NCBI GenBank assembly: GCA_964638675.1
Contig: CAZXAU010000001.1
Location: forward strand, 124,001-188,000
Source: SIG714 sp964638675
GTDB taxonomy: Bacteria > Bacillota > Clostridia > Oscillospirales > CAG-272
Length of the DNA stretch: 64,000 nt
Direction of reading: 5' to 3'
In this document: positions 33,943 through 42,951 of the stretch, piece after piece
How positions within the stretch are numbered: position 1 is the first letter of the stretch
How the letters are laid out: the number at the start of each line of letters is the position of its first letter
Notes under the pieces: model-generated
Told to the model about the DNA's origin: nothing
Seen by the model: the letters and a program-made list of their open reading frames with translations, nothing else
Database searches by the model: none
Position numbers and translations under genes: made by a program

Positions 33943-34092
33943 ATGAAAGAATATAAAGTGGTAGAAACTTCAAAGAAAAACGCAGAAAAAGTAATGAATG
34001 ATATGGCAAAGCTTGGTTGGGATGTCGTCTGCGTTACATATTGGCAAAATTTTAATGTCAGCCTGATAATTACCTTCTCAAAAGAAGCGTAA
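33943..34092 (+). CDS. DUF4177-like small protein
   Basis: A 49-residue reading frame begins ATG at 33943 and ends TAA at 34090-34092. It starts MKEYKVVETSKKNAEKVMN, continues DMAKLGWDVVCVTYW and ends IITFSKEA. The pattern of a short N-terminal strand, a helix and a GW-x-V-V-x-V strand is that of the DUF4177 family, whose function is unknown. It sits between argR and recN, 32 bases after argR. No strong ribosome site was seen, so expression is uncertain. Confidence 0.6.
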   Translation: MKEYKVVETSKKNAEKVMNDMAKLGWDVVCVTYWQNFNVSLIITFSKEA

Positions 34093-34177
34093 TCTGCTTG
34101 ATATCAACGTGAAGACCAGGGTGCAGAACCTGAGAATGATAAAAAATAAACATAAATTAAAGAAATAAAAGGTCATA

Positions 34178-35881
34178 ATGCTTGATTCACTTCATATTGA
34201 AAATATCGCCCTGATAAAAGAGCTTGATGTGGATTTCTCATGCGGATTCACAGTGTTTACGGGCGAAACCGGTGCCGGAAAATCTATAATTATTGATTCG
34301 ATACGATTGATACTCGGAGCGAAGGCTGATAAAAGGCTTATACGTTCGGGCGAAAATGAGGCGTATGTCTGTGCAATCTTTTCTGATATCGGCAACGAAA
34401 TTTTGATCAAATTAAAAGAGCTCGATATTGCTCCTGACGAAGACGGAAATATTATCATTTCAAGATATATAACACTTGACGGAAAGAGCAGAGCTAAAAT
34501 AGGGAAAAAAGCAGTCTCGTCCTCTGCTCTGCGTGAGATAGGGGATCAGCTTATAGCTATCCACGGTCAGCATGACAGCATGAAACTGCTTGATACACAG
34601 TCTCACCTCGGCTTTCTGGACAGATATGCCTGCATCGGCGAGTTGAAATCGGAATATCTTTCGGTTTTTAACGAAATGAACTCGGTCAAGAATAAGCTCA
34701 AAACAGAGGCGAACTTTATTAAGGAGAACGCTCATAGGATCCCTGTGATGAAATCGGCATTGGCGGAAATAAACGATGCCAACATAAAAGAAGGCGAAGA
34801 ACAAAAGCTTGACGAACGCCGTGCACTTCTCAGGGGTTCGGCAAAGATCTTTAAGAATGTATCGGCGATTGAACGTACAATAAAGGGTGCGGATAATGTA
34901 CCTGGTGCTATAGATCTCATCAGGCTTGCCGAGGGCTCGCTTATGAAAATATCGGACAGTATCGAAAGCTCGGGAGAACTGCTTGAACGTCTGCGCTCGG
35001 TATCGGCAGAGCTTGAGGGTATTTGCGATGATATTTCGGCGTATTGCGATATATCCGACTCGGACGATCCCGAACAGGCAATTGCCAAGATAGATGAAAG
35101 ACTTTCGGTTATAGACAGACTGACAAAAAAATACGGTGATCTGAACGAATATAAGTCAAACGCACTCGAAACCTTCCGCAGAGTTTCAAAGTCGGGCGAG
35201 CTTTGCGAACAGTATAAGGAAACGCTTGCGAAGCTTTCGGAAAGAGCCTTTTTGCTTGCCGATGAAATGACGCAAAAAAGAAAAAAAGCCGGAGAGGATT
35301 TCTCAAAGAAGGTGCTTGAAGAGCTCGCATTTCTTGACCTTCCAAAAGTCAGATTTGAAGTGGAGATCACGAAACAACTGCTCCCGAGCGGAAATGTCAG
35401 GTTGAGTTCCGAGGGCTGTGACAATGTAAGATTTCTTATATCCCCCAATGTCGGAGAGGATATGAAGGAGCTTGCCAAAATTGCGTCCGGCGGTGAAATA
35501 TCGAGAATAATGCTCGCACTTTGCTGTGTGTTTGCCGATAAATACGGAATCGAATCGATGATATTTGACGAGATAGATACCGGTATTTCGGGTAAGACAT
35601 CCGAAAAGATCGGAATAAAGCTAAGAGAAAGTGCGATATCTGGACGGGCACAGGTCTTCTGTGTTACGCACTCGGCTCAGGTCGCATCGTGTGCCGATTC
35701 ACATATCAAAATAGCCAAGGGCGAACAGGACGGAAGAACGGTCACAAGACTGACAAAGCTGTCAGATGATGAACGTGTTGAGGAGCTTTCCAGAATCATG
35801 GGGGGAATCGAGATCACCGATTCGATAAGAAGATCAGCCCGTGAAATGATTGAAAAAAATAAAAAAACTAATAACGATTAA
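34178..35881 (+). CDS. recN: DNA repair protein RecN
   Basis: This 567-residue SMC-like ATPase for double-strand-break repair has N-terminal Walker A FTGETGAGKSIIIDSI after MLDSLHIENIALIKELDVDF. IHGQHDSMKLLD lies in the first lobe, and a coiled-coil middle follows (about residues 150-360). The C-terminal signature/Walker B is seen as KIASGGEISRIMLALC and MIFDEIDTGISGKTSEKIG. The nearby argR-recN pairing is conserved in Firmicutes. Complete and normal in length. Confidence 0.95.
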   Translation: MLDSLHIENIALIKELDVDFSCGFTVFTGETGAGKSIIIDSIRLILGAKADKRLIRSGENEAYVCAIFSDIGNEILIKLKELDIAPDEDGNIIISRYITLDGKSRAKIGKKAVSSSALREIGDQLIAIHGQHDSMKLLDTQSHLGFLDRYACIGELKSEYLSVFNEMNSVKNKLKTEANFIKENAHRIPVMKSALAEINDANIKEGEEQKLDERRALLRGSAKIFKNVSAIERTIKGADNVPGAIDLIRLAEGSLMKISDSIESSGELLERLRSVSAELEGICDDISAYCDISDSDDPEQAIAKIDERLSVIDRLTKKYGDLNEYKSNALETFRRVSKSGELCEQYKETLAKLSERAFLLADEMTQKRKKAGEDFSKKVLEELAFLDLPKVRFEVEITKQLLPSGNVRLSSEGCDNVRFLISPNVGEDMKELAKIASGGEISRIMLALCCVFADKYGIESMIFDEIDTGISGKTSEKIGIKLRESAISGRAQVFCVTHSAQVASCADSHIKIAKGEQDGRTVTRLTKLSDDERVEELSRIMGGIEITDSIRRSAREMIEKNKKTNND

Positions 35882-35931
35882 TCTTGTTTAATGAAAAAAA
35901 CGAGGAACAAACATAATAAGGAGACACTGAA

Positions 35932-37155
35932 ATGCAAATTTACGAAGAGCTTGTTGCAAGAGGACTTATTGCACAGACTACAAACGCAGAAGAAATAAAA
36001 ACCATGGTCAACGCCGGAAAGGCGGTATTCTATATCGGATTCGACCCCACAGCCGACTCTCTGCATGTCGGACATTTTATGGCACTTTGTCTTATGAAAC
36101 GTCTTCAGATGGCAGGAAATAAGCCTGTTGTGCTTATAGGCGGCGGAACTGCAATGGTAGGCGACCCGTCGGGCAGAAGCGATATGAGACAGATGATGAC
36201 ATCCGAAACGATAGCACACAACTGTGAATGCTTCAGAAAGCAGATGTCACGTTTTATTGAATTCGGTGAGGATAAAGCTATAATGGTAAACAATGCCGAT
36301 TGGCTTTTAAGACTGAATTATGTGGATGTATTGCGTGATGTCGGAGCTTGCTTCTCGGTCAATAATATGCTCCGTGCCGAATGTTATAAGCAAAGAATGG
36401 AAAAAGGTCTGTCATTCCTTGAATTTAATTACATGATAATGCAGTCATACGACTTCTATCATCTGTTCAAGACATACGGATGCAATATGCAGTTCGGCGG
36501 AGACGATCAGTGGAGCAATATGCTCGGCGGAACAGAGCTTATAAGAAGAAAGCTCGGCAAGGATGCCCATGCCATGACAATTACACTTCTTCTCAATTCT
36601 GAAGGAAAGAAGATGGGTAAGACGCAAAAGGGTGCCGTATGGCTTGACCCCGAGAAAACAACACCTTATGAGTTCTTCCAGTATTGGAGAAATGTCGATG
36701 ATGCCGATGTCATCAAGTGTATGAAACTGCTTACATTTATACCTGTTGAAGAGATTGAAAAAATGGCTTCATGGGAAGGAAGCCAGCTGAATAAGGCAAA
36801 AGAGATTCTCGCATATGAGCTTACAAAGCTTGTACACGGCGAGGATGAAGCAAATAAAGCAATCGAAACAGCAAGGGCAGTGTTCGGTGCAGGAAGCGGA
36901 GCCGATATGCCTACAACAACAGTTTCAGCGGACGCACTCACAGACGGCAAAATTCAGATAGTCGATCTTATGGTGCTCGGCGGCATGGCTCCCTCAAAGG
37001 GTGAAGCAAAGCGTCTTGTTCAGCAGGGCGGTGTATCGATCGGCGAGAATAAGGTCGAGCGTTTTGACGCCGCAGTCACGCAGGATGAGCTGACAGGTGA
37101 CGGAGTTGTCATTAAAAAAGGAAAGAAGATCTTCCGTAAGTTTATTATCGGCTGA
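35932..37155 (+). CDS. tyrS: tyrosyl-tRNA synthetase
   Basis: This 407-residue class I synthetase charges tRNA-Tyr. The HIGH-type motif is HVGH in FDPTADSLHVGHFM. The tyrosine-binding LEFNYMIMQSYDF and GGDDQWSNM follow, and the KMSKS loop is KMGKT. The C-terminal S4 domain covers about residues 340-407 (APSKGEAKRLVQQGGVSIG). AAGGAGACACTGAA precedes the ATG. It follows recN by 50 bases and is not preceded by a T-box that I can recognise. Confidence 0.96.
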   Translation: MQIYEELVARGLIAQTTNAEEIKTMVNAGKAVFYIGFDPTADSLHVGHFMALCLMKRLQMAGNKPVVLIGGGTAMVGDPSGRSDMRQMMTSETIAHNCECFRKQMSRFIEFGEDKAIMVNNADWLLRLNYVDVLRDVGACFSVNNMLRAECYKQRMEKGLSFLEFNYMIMQSYDFYHLFKTYGCNMQFGGDDQWSNMLGGTELIRRKLGKDAHAMTITLLLNSEGKKMGKTQKGAVWLDPEKTTPYEFFQYWRNVDDADVIKCMKLLTFIPVEEIEKMASWEGSQLNKAKEILAYELTKLVHGEDEANKAIETARAVFGAGSGADMPTTTVSADALTDGKIQIVDLMVLGGMAPSKGEAKRLVQQGGVSIGENKVERFDAAVTQDELTGDGVVIKKGKKIFRKFIIG

Positions 37156-37230
37156 TTCTGAATATAATGATATAAGTATCTTATAAATACCGATAAACAC
37201 CTAATAGATTTTGGGAGGATGGGAGAAATC

Positions 37231-38184
37231 ATGTCATACGAATCATCCGAATCATATAAAACATTCAAGGAAGGCATTCTTTCGCTTTGCGGATCGGGAA
37301 TGGTCGAATATGCCGAGAATGTCATGCTTGCCGATATATCTACATTTAAGATCGGCGGAAAGTGTCGACTTGTCGTCTACCCCAAATCATCATACGCACT
37401 CCGCAGAGTACTGCTCCTTGCAAAGGAATCATCGGTCGATTTTGCAGTGTTCGGCAGATGTTCAAATATCCTGTTTTCCGATGACGGATGGCACGGTGTA
37501 TTGATAATCACATCGAAAATGTTTTCAATTTCGAGAAGAGAAAACAGGATCTCGGCAGAATGCGGCGTCAGAGTAGGCGATATGGCAAAATACGCACAGA
37601 AAGCCGCGCTTTCGGGATGCGAATTTATGTACGGCATCCCGGGCACCCTCGGTGGAGCTGTATATATGAATGCAGGAGCTTATGAGCATTCGGTGTCGGA
37701 TGTTATAGTTTCGGCTTCATACCTCTCGCTCGACGATATGAATGTGTATAAGCTTGAAAAAGAAGAAATGCAGCTTTCATACCGTGAGAGCGTCTTTGCA
37801 CATAATAAAAATATGATAATTACAGAGGCAACATTTGAGCTTGAAAAGAAAGATCCCGATGAGATAAAAGCTACGATGGATGACTATATGTCACGTCGCC
37901 GCAGAAAACAGCCGCTCGATTATCCGTCGGCAGGCTCTGTTTTCCGACGTCCTGAAGGGTATTTTGCAGGAAAGCTCATTGAAGACTGTGGTCTCAAGGG
38001 CAAAATGTACGGCGGAGCTATGATATCGGTCAAACACGCCGGATTCATCGTAAACAACGATAATGCCAAGGCAAGCGATGTGCTCTATCTCATTGACCTT
38101 GTGAAGCGAAGTGTAATGGAGAAATTCGGTGTTGAGATGAAAACCGAAATCATTTTCTTCGGAGATACGAGCGAGGATGAATGA
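37231..38184 (+). CDS. murB: UDP-N-acetylenolpyruvoylglucosamine reductase
   Basis: This is an FAD-dependent reductase of peptidoglycan synthesis, about 317 residues. The FAD-binding segment is seen as NTFKIGG-like TFKIGGKCRLVVYP and VFGRCSNILFSD. The conserved core is MYGIPGTLGGAVYMNAGAY, and the catalytic-Ser region is SAGSVFRRPEG. The frame opens at ATG 37219, but GGGAGGATGGGAGA lies directly before the ATG at 37231, so I chose that start. whiA follows with a four-base overlap. The rapZ and yvcK genes often found between murB and whiA are absent. Confidence 0.94.
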   Translation: MSYESSESYKTFKEGILSLCGSGMVEYAENVMLADISTFKIGGKCRLVVYPKSSYALRRVLLLAKESSVDFAVFGRCSNILFSDDGWHGVLIITSKMFSISRRENRISAECGVRVGDMAKYAQKAALSGCEFMYGIPGTLGGAVYMNAGAYEHSVSDVIVSASYLSLDDMNVYKLEKEEMQLSYRESVFAHNKNMIITEATFELEKKDPDEIKATMDDYMSRRRRKQPLDYPSAGSVFRRPEGYFAGKLIEDCGLKGKMYGGAMISVKHAGFIVNNDNAKASDVLYLIDLVKRSVMEKFGVEMKTEIIFFGDTSEDE

Positions 38185-39116
38185 TGTCATTTTCACAGGA
38201 TACCAAAAACAGCATTTCCTCGGAAAACATAAAGAATAAGTGCTGTAAAAGAGCCCTTTTATATGGAATGCTCATGTTTTCGGGAGTTTTCAATAAAACA
38301 AGAATAAAGCTTGTCACCGAAAATGAAAAAAGTGCAGAGCTGTTCAAAGGACTTCTGATGTCACTTACAGGGATTGAAACGAACACATATATTTCACCGA
38401 GAAAATCGGGCGATGAAGTTGTCAACAGCTATAAAATGACTGTTGCGGCAAGGGCGTCTGCCTTAGCAGTGTACGATTATTTCGGTTCGGACAACGAAAA
38501 CGTTAATAATGAATTGTTTGAATGCAGTACATGCAGGATGTGTTTTGCGAGAGGGGCATTTCTTGCCGCAGGAACGGTCAGCGATCCCGGCAAAAGCTAT
38601 CATGTCGATATACGCTCGTCTACATTGCAGTCAGCAGAGCTTTTGTCTGCAATACTTGCCGAAAACGGCATAAATGCAAAGCTCGGAGAAAGAAGCGGAA
38701 AGATCACCGTTTATATCAAAGACAGTGATAATATACAGGATTTTCTGACATATGTAGGTGCACAAAAATCAGCTCTCGATTTTATAGATAAAAAGATTGT
38801 GAGAGAGCTGAGAAATACCACAAACAGACTGAATAATTTTGAAACGGCAAATATGTTCAGAAGCATCGGAAGTTCAGAAGTGCAGGTCAAAGCAATTGAA
38901 AAACTCAAAAAAAACGGGAGGTTTGACTTACTTCCGGAAGATTTGAGAACGACGGCAATCATACGCCTTGAAAACCCATTTGCTTCTCTTGTTGATATCG
39001 CCAACCTGCATAATCCGCCAATAACAAAGTCAGGAGTAAATCACAGACTTAAAAAACTTGAAATGATAGCAAATGAAAGCTATGAGAGTGAAGAAGAAAC
39101 GGACAGCGAAGCATGA
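38181..39116 (+). CDS. whiA: sporulation/division regulator WhiA
   Basis: This 311-residue protein has two LAGLIDADG-like N-terminal domains (SENIKNKCCKRALLYGMLMFSG, and CRMCFARGAFLAAGTVSDPGKSYHVDI) and a C-terminal helix-turn-helix (LPEDLRTTAIIRLENP, SLVDIANLHNPPITKSGVNHRLKKL). WhiA is a DNA-binding protein influencing chromosome segregation and division in Firmicutes and sporulation in actinomycetes. It overlaps murB. Regulation by the usual YvcK neighbour cannot be inferred here. Confidence 0.94.
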   Translation: MMSFSQDTKNSISSENIKNKCCKRALLYGMLMFSGVFNKTRIKLVTENEKSAELFKGLLMSLTGIETNTYISPRKSGDEVVNSYKMTVAARASALAVYDYFGSDNENVNNELFECSTCRMCFARGAFLAAGTVSDPGKSYHVDIRSSTLQSAELLSAILAENGINAKLGERSGKITVYIKDSDNIQDFLTYVGAQKSALDFIDKKIVRELRNTTNRLNNFETANMFRSIGSSEVQVKAIEKLKKNGRFDLLPEDLRTTAIIRLENPFASLVDIANLHNPPITKSGVNHRLKKLEMIANESYESEEETDSEA

Positions 39117-39204
39117 ACATCATTTTCGCAATCATTTAGTTAATCCTTGTGGGAGGGGGAACCACATGACGGCTACAGTTCAAGCGATATAAAATAGGCA
39201 CCAT

Positions 39205-39280
39205 TCGGGCGAAGCCCCAATAATTTACCCCCTGTAATAAAGTTTTTGATCGGGGGATGAACTTTCTACAGAAAGTTTGC
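39205..39280 (+). repeat. intergenic hairpins before dnaE
   Basis: The 207-base gap between whiA and dnaE holds GCGAAGCCCCAAT (39209-39221), shared with the repeat before argR. A CCCCC/GGGGG stem (39228-39232 with 39252-39256) and AACTTTCT/AGAAAGTT (39260-39277) follow. The last hairpin resembles the one after the CotH gene. Confidence 0.45.
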
Positions 39281-39323
39281 CAGATCATAAAACGAACACT
39301 AACTACACACAAGGAGAGAGAGC

Positions 39324-42300
39324 ATGGCAGAATTTGTACATCTTCATTTGCATAGCGAATATAGTCTGCTTGACGGTGCTTGCAGGGTAAATGATATTCC
39401 GGAAGCGGCTGTGGCCCTTTCTCAAAAGGCGGTTGCACTGACAGATCACGGAGTTTTGTACGGAGCGGTGGCATTTTACCGCGCGTGTAAAGCAAAGGGA
39501 ATTAAGCCGATAATAGGGTGTGAGGTGTATCTTGCATCTGGGAGTGCAAAGGAACGAGAGAGAGAGTATTCACATCTTGTACTGCTTGTCAAAAACGAAA
39601 AGGGATACAAGAATCTCATAAGTCTTGTTTCAGAGTCGTTCACGGAAAATTTTTATTTCAAGCCGAGAATAGATATGCAGATGCTTTCGGAGCATTCGCA
39701 GGGACTGATCGCACTGTCGGGATGTATTTTCGGAAGAATACCGAAGGATATATTATCTGGCGATATTGCATCGGCAAAAAAACATGCACTTGAAATGAAA
39801 TCGATATTCGGCGAAGATTTCTATCTGGAAATGCATGATCACGGACTTGATGAGGAATTGCGTGTAAATCATACGCTCATTTCGATTTCAAGGGAGTATG
39901 ATATACCGCTTGTTGCGACAAACGATGTGCACTATATAAAAAAGAGCGACAGTGCAGTGCAAAGGGTGCTGTCAAAAATAAAAAACGATAGGGATAACGA
40001 TTCTGATCCATTTTTAAAAGAAGAATACTACATGAAATCTTCGCAGGAGATGTCAGAGCTTTTTGAAAGGTATCCCGAAGCTATAGCAAATACCGTAAAA
40101 ATTGCAGATAAGTGCAATTTTGATTTTGCATTTGGAAAGGTACTTCTCCCGGAGTTTCCTCTTCCGGAAGGACAGAGCGCTGACAATTACCTCAGAAAGC
40201 TTGCAAGCGATGGGCTGGACGCTTTGATAAAAGATGGCAGAATTGCGCAGGGGCATACACCCGAGGACTATAAGTTCAGAATGATATATGAGCTTATGGT
40301 GATATCAAAAATGGGGTACAGCGGATATTATCTGATAGTACGTGACTTTATAGATCATGCAAGAAAAAACAAGATTGCAGTAGGTCCCGGAAGAGGATCA
40401 GGAGCAGGAAGCGTTGTTGCATACCTTACGGGAATCACTCAGATAGATCCAATAAAGCATAATCTTCTGTTTGAGCGTTTTTTGAACCCTGAGAGAGTGA
40501 GTATGCCCGATTTCGATACCGATTTTGCAGACGATCGAAGAGAAGATGTGATACGGTACGTTGCCGAGAAATACGGAGAAGACAGGGTGTGTCAGATCGT
40601 CACGTTCGGTACACTTGCCGCAAGGGCGGCAGTAAGAGATGTCGGCAGAGCGCTCGAAATGCCCTATTCCGATGTCGATGCGGTTGCCAAACTGATACCG
40701 AACGATCTCCATATAACCATAAATGATGCACTTGATAGAAACGAGAAGCTTGCACAAGTATATAAAACCGATGAAAAAATAAAAAAGCTTATCGATATTT
40801 CAAGAGCAATAGAGGGAATGCCGAGACATACCTCAGTTCATGCGGCAGGAGTTGTAATTTCCAAAGATCGACTCGAGGAGATAGTTCCGCTTTGCAAAAG
40901 CGGAGACAGTATCATAACGCAGTACGACATGAATACAGTAGCCGATATAGGTCTGCTGAAATTCGATTTTCTGGCAATCAGATATCTCACGGTGATCTCT
41001 CGTACAGAGAAAGAGATACAAAAATCAGACGCCTCATTTTCTGTCGATGCAATTCCGCTTGACGATGCCGAAACCTTCGATATGATATCGCAGGGCTCAA
41101 CATCGGGCGTGTTTCAGCTCGAATCATCCGGCATGAAGAAATTGCTCTCATCACTAAAGCCGAAAAGCATTGAGGATATAATGGTTGCGATCTCACTGTT
41201 CAGACCCGGACCGATGAGTACGATCCCTAGATACCTCGAATGCAGAAACGATAAATCGAAAATAGTTTATGAAACAGATATGCTTGAGGATATACTCAGC
41301 GAAACATACGGATGTATAGTATATCAGGAGCAGGTCATGCAGATCTTCCGTACGCTCGCCTCATATTCATACGGCAGGGCAGACCTCGTTCGCCGTATCA
41401 TGGCAAAGAAAAAAAGCGAGGAAATGGAAAAAGAACGTGTGGGCTTTGTTTCGGGGGCATATAAAAACGGAGTTCCGTCTGATGTCGCCAACGAAATATT
41501 CGACCGAATGGCGAAATTTGCAGAGTATGCATTCTGCAAGAGCCATGCGGCGGCGTATTCATATACATCATACAGAGCGGCTTATCTCAAGTGTCACTAC
41601 CCGGCACAATATCTCTCGGCACTCCTTTCATCGGTTTCGGGAAACCCGAATAAAACCACGGAATATATAGGACAGGCATCAGCGTGCGGAATAAGATGCG
41701 AGGGACCCAATATAAATATGTCGGATATCTCGTTTATGGCAAAGGATAATGTCATATATTTCGGACTTTCTGGAATCAGGAATATAGGAGAGCTTTTTGC
41801 AGGAAACATAGTTGCAGAACGTGAAAAAAACGGAAGTTTCAAGAGCCTTTATGATTTTCTCAACCGTCTTCGAAGCGGAGTGAATAAGACGCAGATTGAA
41901 TCGCTGATAGGCTCAGGTGCATTTGACGGGCTTGGAAATAACCGTTCTACAATGCTGTATTCATATGAAGATATGATGGCAAGAATTGCACAAAAGCGAA
42001 AAAAAGATCTGGACGGTCAGCTGGGCTTTTCATTTGATGATGAAAATGATGATTCGGATTCTGAAATCATTCTTAAAGAATCACCCGAAATGGAACTGAA
42101 TGCAAAGCTTGCACTTGAGAAAAAAACGACAGGAATGTATTTTTCGGGTCACCTTTATGACGAATATGCCGCATCTGCCGAAAAAATCGGTGCAATGAGT
42201 GTATCGGAGTTTATTACACGGTATGCCGGCACAGATGACGAACAACCCGAGCGTGACAGATTAAAAGTCAGAATATGCGGAATAATAAACGCAGTGACCG

Positions 42301-42845
42301 AGAAAAAAACGTCGAGCGGTGAAAAAATGGCGTTTGTTCAGATAGAGGACAGATATTCGGAGTGCGAGCTCATATTCTTTAAAAATCAGTATATAAAATA
42401 TTCCGGGTCGTTGACAGAAGGTTCTGTCCTTGCAATCGACGGAAATATTTCGCTTCGTGATGACGGCGAGATGTCAGTGATCGTATCGACACTGCTGAAT
42501 ATCGAAAAAATGACAGGCGAGAGCAGTCTGACAAATTCAGCGAAGGACGTCAATGATATGAGCGAGCGGCCAGAGACAAAAGTTGATGCTTCAAAACGGC
42601 AGGAAACATCTTATGAGAGTAAAGCAAAACCAAAGCGTATTTTTGTCAAGATCCCGTCGCTCGATTCAAAGGAATACAGGCGTGTTCAGGCATTTGCAGG
42701 CATTTTCGGCGGAAATACCCCACTGATATTTTTCGATTCATCGAGCGGAAAATATGAAAGGCAAATGTTGATGGTCGATTCAAACGACTTTGTTATGTCG
42801 AGAATAGCGGATATTGTGGGAAAAGATAATATAGTGCAAAAATAG
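39324..42845 (+). CDS. dnaE: DNA polymerase III alpha subunit DnaE
   Basis: This 1173-residue C-family replicative polymerase has an N-terminal PHP domain (FVHLHLHSEYSLLDGACRV, ALTDHGVLYG, GCEVYLA). The palm carries catalytic aspartates Asp396 and Asp398 in SMPDFDTDF and Asp548 in KFDFLAIR. Thumb/fingers, a helix-hairpin-helix region, and a C-terminal OB fold (about 970-1060: KVRICGIINAVTEKKT) follow. The catalytic motif reads DFDTDF where DIDIDF is commonest. In Firmicutes DnaE usually works beside PolC. AAGGAGAGAG precedes the ATG. Confidence 0.95.
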   Translation: MAEFVHLHLHSEYSLLDGACRVNDIPEAAVALSQKAVALTDHGVLYGAVAFYRACKAKGIKPIIGCEVYLASGSAKEREREYSHLVLLVKNEKGYKNLISLVSESFTENFYFKPRIDMQMLSEHSQGLIALSGCIFGRIPKDILSGDIASAKKHALEMKSIFGEDFYLEMHDHGLDEELRVNHTLISISREYDIPLVATNDVHYIKKSDSAVQRVLSKIKNDRDNDSDPFLKEEYYMKSSQEMSELFERYPEAIANTVKIADKCNFDFAFGKVLLPEFPLPEGQSADNYLRKLASDGLDALIKDGRIAQGHTPEDYKFRMIYELMVISKMGYSGYYLIVRDFIDHARKNKIAVGPGRGSGAGSVVAYLTGITQIDPIKHNLLFERFLNPERVSMPDFDTDFADDRREDVIRYVAEKYGEDRVCQIVTFGTLAARAAVRDVGRALEMPYSDVDAVAKLIPNDLHITINDALDRNEKLAQVYKTDEKIKKLIDISRAIEGMPRHTSVHAAGVVISKDRLEEIVPLCKSGDSIITQYDMNTVADIGLLKFDFLAIRYLTVISRTEKEIQKSDASFSVDAIPLDDAETFDMISQGSTSGVFQLESSGMKKLLSSLKPKSIEDIMVAISLFRPGPMSTIPRYLECRNDKSKIVYETDMLEDILSETYGCIVYQEQVMQIFRTLASYSYGRADLVRRIMAKKKSEEMEKERVGFVSGAYKNGVPSDVANEIFDRMAKFAEYAFCKSHAAAYSYTSYRAAYLKCHYPAQYLSALLSSVSGNPNKTTEYIGQASACGIRCEGPNINMSDISFMAKDNVIYFGLSGIRNIGELFAGNIVAEREKNGSFKSLYDFLNRLRSGVNKTQIESLIGSGAFDGLGNNRSTMLYSYEDMMARIAQKRKKDLDGQLGFSFDDENDDSDSEIILKESPEMELNAKLALEKKTTGMYFSGHLYDEYAASAEKIGAMSVSEFITRYAGTDDEQPERDRLKVRICGIINAVTEKKTSSGEKMAFVQIEDRYSECELIFFKNQYIKYSGSLTEGSVLAIDGNISLRDDGEMSVIVSTLLNIEKMTGESSLTNSAKDVNDMSERPETKVDASKRQETSYESKAKPKRIFVKIPSLDSKEYRRVQAFAGIFGGNTPLIFFDSSSGKYERQMLMVDSNDFVMSRIADIVGKDNIVQK

Positions 42846-42951
42846 TTTACAAAATATTCTACTTATTTTTCCATTTGATTTAAAAAAATCTGATATCATG
42901 AAAAAAAGATAAATCAGGGTAAATGCGGTATATGGGACGAAAGGATATAAA

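Noticed and set aside
34732..35478. Long minus-strand Ser-rich frame opposite recN
   Set aside because: Antisense shadow of recN; no start signal and no family similarity.
39117..39323. Riboswitch before dnaE
   Set aside because: Only short hairpins shared with other intergenic repeats; no known aptamer core.
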